DNA from: Delphinapterus leucas
Lineage: Eukaryota > Chordata > Mammalia > Artiodactyla > Monodontidae
Direction of reading: 5' to 3'
Assembly: GCF_002288925.2 (NCBI RefSeq)
Contig: NW_022098023.1
Coordinates: forward strand, 32,963,651-33,027,650
DNA: 64,000 bases
This document shows positions 22,216 through 30,790 of the stretch, in pieces (positions within the stretch are counted from its first letter, which is position 1; every line of letters begins with the position of its first letter). The position numbers were made by a program, and so were the translations under genes. A model generated the notes under the pieces. The model made no database searches. It saw only the letters and a list, made by a program, of their open reading frames with translations, and was not told the origin of the DNA.

Positions 22216-22269
22216 AATGATTCCAGTACTGGAATGAAAAATCAATCCTTTAATTATGAAAAATCTTTG
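22216..22269. repeat. Copy 2 of the unclassified inverted pair
   Basis: Contains the 16-bp palindrome ATTCCAGTACTGGAAT (22220-22235), followed by GAAAAATCAATCC and TTTAATTATGAAAAATC. Its reverse complement aligns with 19302-19355 across the palindrome, the AAAGGATT block and the CCAAAGATTTTT block. The family is unknown to me. Confidence 0.75.
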
Positions 22270-22449
22270 GAAGTGTCTTGTTTAATATCTATCTTGGTGG
22301 AGTAGGAAGGGGCAGGGAGAGCTGTAGAATGAACACCTGCAGAACAACTGACTTCATCTTCCGGACAATTAATGCTTGAAGTTGAATCCAGAGTAGGGGC
22401 AGGGAGAAAGAGGGAGGAGAAAGAGCTAACGTGGAAGGGAGGGGAAGAC

Positions 22450-22520
22450 CGATACTTCTCAGGCGCCTACTATGAGCCAGTACCGCGCAGAGCGCGTTAT
22501 GTGTGTACACACATTATAAG
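22450..22520 (-). repeat. MIR: MIR fragment
   Basis: CAGGCGCCTACTATGAGCCA followed by GTACCGCGCAGAGCGCGTTA resembles the MIR 3' half in reverse orientation (GCTTACTATGTGCCAGGCAC). It is embedded in a 96-codon frame of no known domain. Confidence 0.55.
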
Positions 22521-22917
22521 GGATAAAGAGAGACCTCTTAGGTCTTTGGAATCCAGTTTGCAGTGTGAAGGTAATAGACAGAAGTTGAAGGCAAGTAGAA
22601 CAAGCATTTCCTATTACGAAGTCCTAAGCTACTTGAATAATTTAGAATATTGGACTGGATAGACTAGGATCAGATCCATTATGGTCATTCTTTCATCCTT
22701 TTTCCCCATTCTGAAATTTTCACAGAAGTCAGAGAGTAAGTGAACCTCTTTACCATTGGTGTTTGGGAACATAGTTTCCCTGATGCCAAGAGGAGGATTC
22801 AAGTTTATTGTATTATTATTATAAATGATAGATCAGGAGTAACATTATGAAAAGATGATGTGTTAAAACAAATAATAGTAATGTACTTTGGGTATCTGAA
22901 AGCACAGAGTGGATCCT

Positions 22918-23048
22918 ATATTTTCCTTCTCTTTCTTTCCTCTCCCTTCTTCTTTCTCCTTCTTCTTCCTTCCCCCCTTCCTCCCCTCCTTTCTTTTCCT
23001 TTCTTTCCTTCTTCTTTCCCTTCCTTCCTTCTAGTTCTTCTACCTCTT
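22918..23048 (+). repeat. Polypyrimidine tract (TTCC/TTCT)n
   Basis: About 130 bases almost purely C and T, such as TTCTTTCTCCTTCTTCTTCC and CCTTCCTTCCTTCTAGTTC. A homopyrimidine tract of this length can adopt triplex (H-DNA) structure. The open frame through it is low-complexity (S/F/L/P) and not a gene. Confidence 0.85.
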
Positions 23049-23629
23049 CTCAATAATTGAAAACTAGATAAAATGCTTTCCATATCCCACACTTTACTCT
23101 GTCCATCACAGTTCTTTTCACAAAATTTGATCTTTTATAACTGTTCAGTAATTATTTCTTATGATTATACTGTAAATATATTTTCCTAATCAGAGTAAAT
23201 TCAAGGATACTCAAACTACAATTTTCAGAAATAGGATTCATAATGTGATATTGCATTTATAGTCCCTGGATAGCCTCCGTCCTCTGTTACAGATTCTGGA
23301 AAGACCCACAGACACAAAAAAGACTGTAGTGGCCTCTCATTTCTGACATGAAGCTAATTTTTAATAAACTTATCACTACGAGGTATAAATTCTCATTTAA
23401 ATTAAAAATTCCCCAACTGTGAACTATTTCCCCAAAACAAGCTTCGTTCACTATATTTTTGGTAGACTCAGGGTAGACATGCTTTTCTCTAGATATTAGA
23501 TATTTGGATATATATGGGTTAAACTTAATAATTGCTTGCTGTGAATTTTAAACCTTGTATTTGGAAAAACAATTCTAGGTGTCTTTTGCCTAAACTGACT
23601 TTGTCTGTATTGAATGCTTCCTATAAAAA
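23049..23629. other. Unannotated AT-rich stretch
   Basis: Nothing recognised in this interval. Confidence 0.45.
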
Positions 23630-23930
23630 TTGACAACGCTCACGGTGCCGACAGCCAGAGAGCCTCTTAGGGCTGCACCAGTCTGCAATAAATGAAAAGC
23701 TCTTTTCAGACTGAATTTTAGTTGTGTATTGTTATTTGTCTTAGAGTCCATTTATTAGTCCAGAGATAATGTGACAGTTGACTCTTACAGTAACACAGTA
23801 CTCATTAGCTAGCTTGACAGGGAGGTGCCAACATCCGCTGGAGATTGTATTTTATTAATCTTCATGGCTCATTTGGAAGCCTGGCTGGCTATCTTGTAAT
23901 GTGCCCTCGTGCTGACTGAGACAGGGATGT
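23630..23930. promoter_or_regulatory. Candidate conserved non-coding block
   Basis: Repeat-free segment with GGTGCCGACAGCC (23644), TGCAATAAATGAAAAGC (23682), GTTATTTGTC (23730), TTTATTAGTCC, CATTAGCTAGC and TTTTATTAATC. Sequence character resembles ancient non-coding elements; constraint untested. Confidence 0.25.
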
Positions 23931-24227
23931 GTAGCCATGCTTACGACTGAAGGATATAAACTTGCATGATAGGATCTTTCCCTTTCTTTGACCTGAAATG
24001 CAGACTAGTAAAGCTCACGTGAAAGGCTGTAGTATCCAGTGAAAATTGCCTTCCTAAGAATCTGTAACATGCCTTCTAGATGCTAAATACCATTTGAATT
24101 TAAAACTACTCAGTGCTTGGTTGATATATATGCTAAAAATCTGAGGATAGATTTAATTAAGTTTAAGGTGAATGTTGAAATGCCTTGAAGTAGTAATGTT
24201 TGCCATCGTATCTTTGTTTCCTCAAAT

Positions 24228-24248
24228 TACTTGTGTGTGTGTGTGTAT
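24228..24248 (+). repeat. Short (TG)n microsatellite
   Basis: Around eight uninterrupted TG units at 24232-24247. Confidence 0.85.
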
Positions 24249-24699
24249 AAAAATAGTCTTCTGAGTTGATGCAGATTTTTTTCAAACTTAGTGAATTTGC
24301 ATAAATCATGCTCCTTGGGTCTTGGAAAAATCTCAGCTTGTGTTTGAACAAGCTAAATTAAATATGAGTCATAGCTTCCAGCTCTTATTCCGCTGACTTT
24401 TTTTCTCAGTTGGATTTTTGTTGTATATTTGTTTGGGGATTTTATTATACAGAGATCTCTTATAAGGTAGTTGCTTATTTTTTAAAAAATGATTTTGATA
24501 GTAAATATTTTGCAAGAAAGTTGAAAAATTTCCAAATCATCACACTGTGATGTCTCTCTGGACAAATAAGCTATTATTTGATTCCTAAACTCTACATGGA
24601 GTATCCTAAGTCTTTATTCCTCAACGAGGTTTCACTTCTTTCTTACCAATTCAAACGTATTTCACTCCATATTAACTGAAAATAGATTTGATTTGGATG
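24249..24699. other. Unannotated AT-rich stretch
   Basis: No recognisable feature. Confidence 0.4.
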
Positions 24700-25010
24700 T
24701 TTTCTTTGGCAGTACGCTAATAAGGCCAATCAAGACGAGATTCCAAGCCTTAGAAAAATGAAATCAACATGTGGTTTAATTCTCACTACTAATACTACCC
24801 TGAAAGACTGTTAAGCTTCTGATAGAAAACAATAAAAAACGAGGAAATTCACTGTTAAAACGGGAACACGCCATATGTCCTTTAATACCTAATTACAACA
24901 AGGGCACAATAAGAGAGTCATTAAGCCTGCACCCTATTGTGCATAGGTATCAGAGGACATATGGTGCATTTCAACCATTAGTATGAATTTGATTGCATCT
25001 GTGATTTTCT
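24700..25010. promoter_or_regulatory. Candidate conserved block around a two-stem hairpin
   Basis: Repeat-free sequence with GCTAATAAGGCCAATCAAG (24716), ACATGTGGTTTAATTC (24769), AAACAATAAAAAACG (24827), CCTAATTACAAC (24888) and TCATTAAGCC (24919). It surrounds the structured hairpin at 24871-24964, annotated separately. Functional status is inferred only. Confidence 0.3.
24871..24964 (+). ncRNA. Two-stem imperfect hairpin, possible structured RNA or DNA cruciform
   Basis: The outer arm CCATATGTCCTTTAATACCT (24871-24890) pairs with AGGTATCAGAGGACATATGG (24945-24964): 18 Watson-Crick pairs, one G-T pair that would be a G-U wobble in plus-strand RNA, and one A-C mismatch. Inside, GCACAATA (24904-24911) pairs exactly with TATTGTGC (24935-24942). 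A 13-nt bulge separates the stems on the left, 2 nt on the right, and the apical loop is 23 nt. The shape does not match a standard microRNA precursor well because of the bulge. No promoter is seen and transcription is unproven. Confidence 0.35.
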
Positions 25011-25455
25011 GTTACAACTTTGACTGTATTTTCCAGAAGAAAATGTTGGTAGACATATTGGTCATTGAGAAGAATTGCCAACAATGAGAAATGGGACCAT
25101 TTTTACCCCTCCAGAGATAGGTGATTATAAATTGCATAAGGGCCTACTAATAATCTTGTTTTCTCTTCTGGCTTTCAATGTCTTCTGGCTCATTATTTCC
25201 CTTGTTGAAAATTTCTCATTCAAACAAATTATTTTTACTCCCAGATAAGGGAATTTGATCTGAGTGAGTCCTTGCAAAATATGCATTTCTCACTAAATAT
25301 TCCCCATAATGTGGTAGACTTACATGCCTACATATTGAAAATTGTAGATGATGAAAGGGAGTACCATGTCTATACTTTCTCTTCTTTCACTTACGGAGGT
25401 GGAATTAATAGTCAAAATTGGTAATATTTTCTCTAGAGCTTAGCTTCAAAGTCAT

Positions 25456-25620
25456 ATGTGTGTGTGTATATACATGTGTGTGTATGTGTCTATTTCTATA
25501 TATGTGTAAATGTCTATATATTTCATTTTCTGTCTGTATATATGAAACACATATCTCTATATATACACATACACACAAATATATATATGTGTGTATATAT
25601 GTGTATACACACACATTTGT
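25456..25620 (+). repeat. TG/TATA compound microsatellite
   Basis: Interrupted TGTG, TATA and CACA blocks (for example ATGTGTGTGTGTATATACAT at about 25455). Open frames of 69 and 81 codons across it give Y/T/H/C/V-rich repeats caused by the tract. Confidence 0.85.
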
Positions 25621-25672
25621 AAGACAGATGTCAAGTTTGAAAGATCAAAAATTAGTAGAGTGAAGGCCCCAG

Positions 25673-25704
25673 AAGGGTGAGAGAGGCCTCACTCTCTCAC
25701 CCTT
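25673..25704. repeat. Short perfect hairpin, 13-bp arms
   Basis: AAGGGTGAGAGAG (25673-25685) is the exact reverse complement of CTCTCTCACCCTT (25692-25704), with loop GCCTCA. Confidence 0.85.
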
Positions 25705-25839
25705 TATCTCCATATCTCTAATACCTAACTTGTGGTAGCAACCTCACACTATAGTAACATGGTCATACAAGTGCCTGACACATTTAAGTGCATGTTAAAT
25801 ATAACTTGATTTAAATCCACTTCACATGATTTCTCTGTA

Positions 25840-26090
25840 TTTCATCCATTCATCCATTCATTCTTTTCCATGACAATGTTTATTGACCCCCTATGATTTT
25901 CTGTGAACTCTTTTAAGGGTTTGGTCTACAACAGTGTGAAAAACAGACAAGTCTTTACCAACTGTATGTCCTCCTGGAGAAAAATAGCGAGACAAATATA
26001 AGTGTGGTTTTTCAGATGCTGCTAAATGCTATGAAGAGAATCAAGGCAGTGAAGGGGGTAAGAGTGTGCCAGGGAGCTTGGGTAGGGGAT
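25840..26090 (-). repeat. L2: L2 LINE 3' relic
   Basis: TTCATCCATTCATCCATTCA, ATGTTTATTGACCCCCTATG, ACAACAGTGTGAAAAACAGA, GACAAGTCTTTACC and GCTGCTAAATGCTATGAAGA follow the L2 3' end in reverse orientation. Confidence 0.75.
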
Positions 26091-26888
26091 TTGTTGCTTC
26101 TCTGCTCATGAGCCATATGACGATTAGAGTGTAGAAGGTGAGGGACCAGCAGGGAATCCTGGGCTTCATGTGACCAGTGGAAACATTGGTCTCAACATAA
26201 AAGGTTGAGACTCGTCTGGAGGCAGATGGCAAGTAGAGAGGAGGTGGATGTTGAAAGACAAAGTGGTAGGGTCTTGCCATGGGCCCCTGGCATTCTGGAT
26301 CCCCTCTCCCACTCTGGTAAGAGGGTGACCTTATCCAAAACTCCTGGAGCATCTGGGCTTTTACTCATGCCCCCAGAGTTGTACGGGGTGGGCCAGGCTT
26401 GGAGACTCTTCTGTCTAGCTGTTTAACGCTAATGTTTAATGCTGTTCTTGTCCCAGAACCAGGTTACAGATGACTAAAATTCTGAGGATATTTAATACTG
26501 TTCAGGTATTTTGCTAAGTATATTTTACCTATAGCTGGCAAATCATCACTTATTTAGAAAATTTGAAAAAATTCTAAAAAGTAAAGTTTCATGTTCCATG
26601 AAGTCTTAGTAACTGAGGAAGCTGTCACGTGTTAAAAATGTATCCTGGAACACTGCAATGAATTGTTTAGGCCGTAAATATTACAGATTGTCTTTGCTAT
26701 AAAATGCTAGTTTTATGACTATTTACACATGTTGGTCTAATTGGAACACATGTTTTTTTCAAAAGACTTCTACCATTTTGGTTTAGGGAACTTTACTCCT
26801 GTAGCTTGCTGCAAGCTAGGGACTGGAATCAGACTAGGACCTGGTCTTAAACCCCAAATTACTGGAATTTTACTTCTTGAGTTTAGGA
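26091..26888. other. Unannotated stretch
   Basis: Possible continuation of the L2 relic up to about 26240, too diverged to call. Opposed frames of 103 and 73 codons at 26041-26426 show no domain. Confidence 0.4.
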
Positions 26889-26968
26889 AATTCCTACAAT
26901 AAATGCTCTACCAAGAAGTGAAACTGAACACAGTTTCACTTCTTGGTAGAGCATTTATTGTAGGAATT
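26889..26968. repeat. Perfect palindrome, 38-bp arms and 4-nt spacer
   Basis: The left arm 26889-26926 (core ATAAATGCTCTACCAAGAAG) is the exact reverse complement of the right arm 26931-26968 with only AACA between. Pairing stops abruptly at both outer ends. No direct repeat abuts the arms and the sequence matches no miniature transposon I know. Zero mismatches over 38 bp implies recent origin, gene conversion between arms, or an assembly foldback artefact. Confidence 0.95.
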
Positions 26969-27979
26969 GAAGATGGTAGGTTTAGTATTATGCAATTAAC
27001 AAGAGGTCTTGTCCACTTAAGTTTATGTAATACTTCTTATAGAACTTTTGAAGCCTAGAACTTTTAGCAGGGGTCAGGGAGGTGAAGGGGAACCTGTCTT
27101 AAAAACTGGCTTCAGTGGGTAAAAAGAGAAGATTGGACAGTGGTGAGGGTTCACTATTCGCTCTAATGGAGTCTTAACATAGTAGCCTAATTAGTGATGT
27201 TTAAATATTGTTTCACTTCTCTTGATCTTCATCTCACCAAAAGCATTAAAGCCCAACTCATTGGGACATAATTGCAAGTCTATAATATATGAAGTCAAAC
27301 ACTCATCCAATCACTAAGATATAGTTAAATTATTTTTCAAGATTTTTTTAAAGGACCAACTTTTGACAAGTATTAAAAGGGGTGCATTTTACTAAACTTT
27401 TGGTGTGATTATGAACTGAGAAATTTTCTAGTGTGTATCACTGAACATAGGTCATTGTCCCTTACATTTGCTTAAACCTTGCGTGAATTTCCCAAACTGG
27501 CAATTACATCAGAGACCAGTCACACCGAGGTGTCTCTGAGGCTTGTGAAAATAGACTGAAGTTATTTTTCTCAGCTCTAAGCATTTTCATGAACGGAGTA
27601 GAACTTAATAAATCAGGAGTCAAAATTTAACATTAGAGGCCTGAATTTGCAACTGAATGGTTGGAGGGTCGTACCCAGGCACTTTATCCCTCTGTGCTGA
27701 TAACATTGTGAATGTAACTTTTGCTGCCTGCTTCCCAGTGCAGTAGTCAATGGGTTGTAGAAAGCATTCAATGAACTAGGATAAAAATGCAAAAATATTA
27801 TTAACGTAATTAACATAACTGAGACATTTTTATGTAATCTACCTTGCACTAGTCACTTAACCAGCCCCGTGATTCCTTAGCACTTATGGACACGCCACTT
27901 GAAGCTATGTTAGGTAATCCATCTGTCTCTGTTTCATCGCCCCCTTATTATCTCTATTGTAAATACAGGCTGCCCCTCA
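26969..27979. other. Mostly unannotated; possible MIR relic
   Basis: A very diverged MIR-like piece may lie at about 27625-27800 (TTTATCCCTCTGTGCTGATA). Nothing else recognised. Confidence 0.35.
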
Positions 27980-28065
27980 CTTGACTGTGAGTGCAACAGG
28001 GACAGGGACTTTTGGAACTGTATCTGGCTAGTAGATGCTCAATAAATGCTTGTTATTCATAGGGG
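27980..28065 (+). repeat. L2: L2 LINE 3'-end relic
   Basis: CTTGACTGTGAGTGCAACAG, GGACAGGGACTTTTGGAACT, TATCTGGCTAGTAGATGCTC and AATAAATGCTTGTTATTCAT match the L2 3' terminus in plus orientation. Confidence 0.85.
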
Positions 28066-29517
28066 TGAGGACCAATCTCTGTACAGGGTAAATACTCATT
28101 CAATGCTATTGTAATTGATCTGTTTGGCAGGATAATTATTTATTGAGAAATTAAAAATTCAGCCTCTTTGTTTCCCTTCTTCTATACCAAGAAATTAACC
28201 AGAACTTCTTGTTCCCTTGCTTCAAGGTCATTGTTTTGAAGAGCAGAAAATAGACTTCATTTGAAGATACTGCTAAACTGCTTCTCCTGCAGCCAACCCG
28301 TATTTACTACTGATTTTAGTTTTCAAAAGCCAGCTCTCTTTCAGGGCATTATGACAGACTACATCAGAGGGGACAATGGATGGGAAAAATGCTCAGAGAA
28401 TGAAAGGTGGGAGTGGCTGCATCTGGATTAGAGTGAGTCGTCAAGACTGAGAAGGAATGGACCATATTCTTTGGTCCCTTGGCAACATACAGGACTTGGT
28501 GGGAAGGCTTATGGTGCATCTCAGGGGCAGGGCTCTTGGCACTGGGACTTCAGGCTTTATAAGAATTCCTGTGACCTAGCAGCTGAGCATCCATCCCTCC
28601 CACCACCACTCAGAGAACATTCAGGTTAAGACAATAGCAAAGAGTGACCGAGTGTCTTGAAGACCAGTAAACATCTTTCATAATGACTCTGCTTCCTGAA
28701 GCTCCCTGAGATCCCCAGAACAAGTGGATAATGAAGAACACCCTATTGGAAAATAAGAAAACTCTGTTTAAAGGCTTATCTAAAACATGACACCAAGACT
28801 ATGGCTGCACAGACCAAGTGAGGTGCAAACAATAGGTGCTGTGGAAATGAGATAAAAATAGATATCCCATGGGGACATTTAGGGATTGAAACCCAAACCT
28901 CCTACCAGAATTTCTCAATTTTTTTCCTGAAGTATCTCCACAATTCCTCTTTTGGACATTGGTTGTCTGCCAGAATCTGAACCTAACCTGCTTTTCAAGC
29001 CTTATTTCCAATTACTCTTCCCGCATTTGACCACATCCAAGTTTGTTTTATTCTCCAACATCTTCCCATGTAAGTTAGGAACTTTGAGTGGCCACACTGG
29101 AATCATATTGTTTTGAGGGCTTTGTAACTCGATGTCACTGTGGTAAATCTGAATCAAGTGTCTTGGCTACTCAAATAGTTTCATTTCCTATTAAAAAAGG
29201 AGTAAGTATGGATGTGAAGAAGAAGAGTAATATTTGTCTTCATTTTTGAGATGATTAGTAATTCTGAAAAAATTAGTACTATTCATGTAACATGTAGGCA
29301 TTTACCTGAGTGGTTAGAAATAGGAGGAAACATTTGGGAAGAAGTTGGGATAAATAGAACACTAGGCTGGCCTGCCATGCACTGCTTGACAAGCCCTTCT
29401 TTCTTACTCTCATCCAGGCGTATTCTCATACTCAAGTATGAACCCTTCCAAAGGAGACAGATGCTGAAGTCCAAAAAAGATGAAAAGTGACAACAGAGCT
29501 TGGAAAAGTGATTAATA
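28066..29517. other. Unannotated stretch
   Basis: No repeat family or exon recognised over about 1.4 kb. Opposed frames of 79 and 96 codons at 29251-29573 show no domain; the minus one starts inside a SINE. Confidence 0.4.
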
Positions 29518-29682
29518 TCACCTAAGTGGGACTTCCCACTGGTGGTCCAGTGGTTAAGACTCCGTGCTTCCAAATCAGGTGGTGAGGGTTTGATCCATGT
29601 TTGGAGAACTAAGATCCTACGTGCCTCATGGCACGGCCAAAGAATAATTTAAAAATAAATAAATAAATAAAAAATAAAAAGA
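29518..29682 (+). mobile_element. CHR: Older CHR-type SINE
   Basis: Starts GGGACTTCCCACTGGTGGTC at 29528, with A-box-like TGGTCCAGTGG and B-box-like GGTTTGATCC, then GGAGAACTAAGATCCTACGT, GCCTCATGGCACGGCCAAAG and an AAATAAATAAATAAAT tail. This is the older form that shares a head with the short cetacean CHR but has a different second half. Its left TSD ATCACCTAAG is at 29518-29527; the matching right copy lies at 29901-29910, beyond the next SINE. Confidence 0.9.
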
Positions 29683-29910
29683 GGGCTTCCCTGGTGGCAC
29701 AGTGGTTGAGAGTCCACCTGCCGATTCAGGGGACGCGGGTTCGTGCCCCGGTCCCGGAGGATCCCACATGCCGCGGAGCGGCTGAGCCCGTGAGCCATGG
29801 CCGCTGGGCCTGCGCGTCCGGAGCCTGTGCTCCGCAACGGGAGAGGCCACGGCAGTGAGAGGCCCGCGTACCGCAAAAAAAAATAAAAAAGAAAAAGAAA
29901 ATCACCTAAG
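29683..29910 (+). mobile_element. CHR: CHR SINE (cetacean type), directly following an older CHR
   Basis: Starts GGGCTTCCCTGGTGGCACAG at 29683 and ends GAGAGGCCCGCGTACCGC near 29874 followed by A-rich sequence to 29900. A box TGGCACAGTGG and B box GGTTCGTGCCC are intact. It sits in the A-rich tail of the preceding SINE; possible A-rich TSDs are AAAATAAAAAGA (29671-29682) and AAATAAAAAAGA (29881-29892). The ATCACCTAAG at 29901-29910 belongs to the first insertion. Confidence 0.93.
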
Positions 29911-30664
29911 CTGTTAGGGTCCTCAGGGCATATGATGGCCACTGCCCAAGCTGGGCACTCTACACTGGGGGCTCTTGAAAATCAGTGTCTTTAATGGTTT
30001 TTGTGACTTAATCTACCTGAGAAGAGGAAATGTTAAAACCTCTATCAACATTTTAACCCTCTTAATATAAATACAGAACCAAGCAAGACACACCATGTTT
30101 CCTGATGCACAGGAGGAAGTCTTGAAATGACTATATTTTATTTTTTATTTTGGTCCTTAGTATATTGAGCTCTAAGTGTAACTTCTAGGGAGATTGGACC
30201 TCGTGGTTCTTTGTGACTTTAAAAGACAACATAGCTTATTGCTTCTACTGAAAACATGGGTCCATTTAAATTAGGAACCTGATTTCTCTTTAATGCTTCC
30301 TAAGTCTTTTTTTTTAATGTATTATTCAGTTTGAGTAAGAAATAAATTCTACATCATCTAGGCGTGTAGCCCTTTGAATAACTTTTGCTTAGGTTAAGGA
30401 ACTACTTTAAAAAATTGTTCTTTCCTATGCATGCAGACTGTAAAAAATTCAGTTTCAGAGTACCTTGTGAACCTACTATTGTTAGTACGCATGTTAGAAC
30501 TAAGTTTTTAAAACCATAATTTAATACAGGGTGAAGCAGGTCATGATGCAGACACGCTTATCAATGATTCAGAGGGAACTGAAATATAAAAGATAAAATC
30601 AGACACTTATTCTGCAGACATAATATGACTATATTGTTATGTTATTCTTCAATTTTAAAATGAA
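29911..30664. other. Unannotated AT-rich stretch
   Basis: Nothing recognised. Confidence 0.4.
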
Positions 30665-30790
30665 TTTTGGAGGAAGCAGTTAGAGTCGAGGAACATGAGT
30701 TTGCTTCCTGACATCATATAATAGCTACATAGCCTTGGTCAAGATACTTAACCTTCCTTAGCCTCAGTTTTCTTTTCTGCTAATTAAAAA
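30665..30790 (+). repeat. MIR: MIR SINE relic
   Basis: AGCTACATAGCCTTGGTCAA, GATACTTAACCTTCCTTAGC and CTCAGTTTTCTTTTCTGCTA match the MIR core in plus orientation. Confidence 0.8.

Noticed and set aside
25405..25663. Open frames with repeated Y/I/T/H/C residues
   Set aside because: They are translations of the TG/TATA microsatellite.
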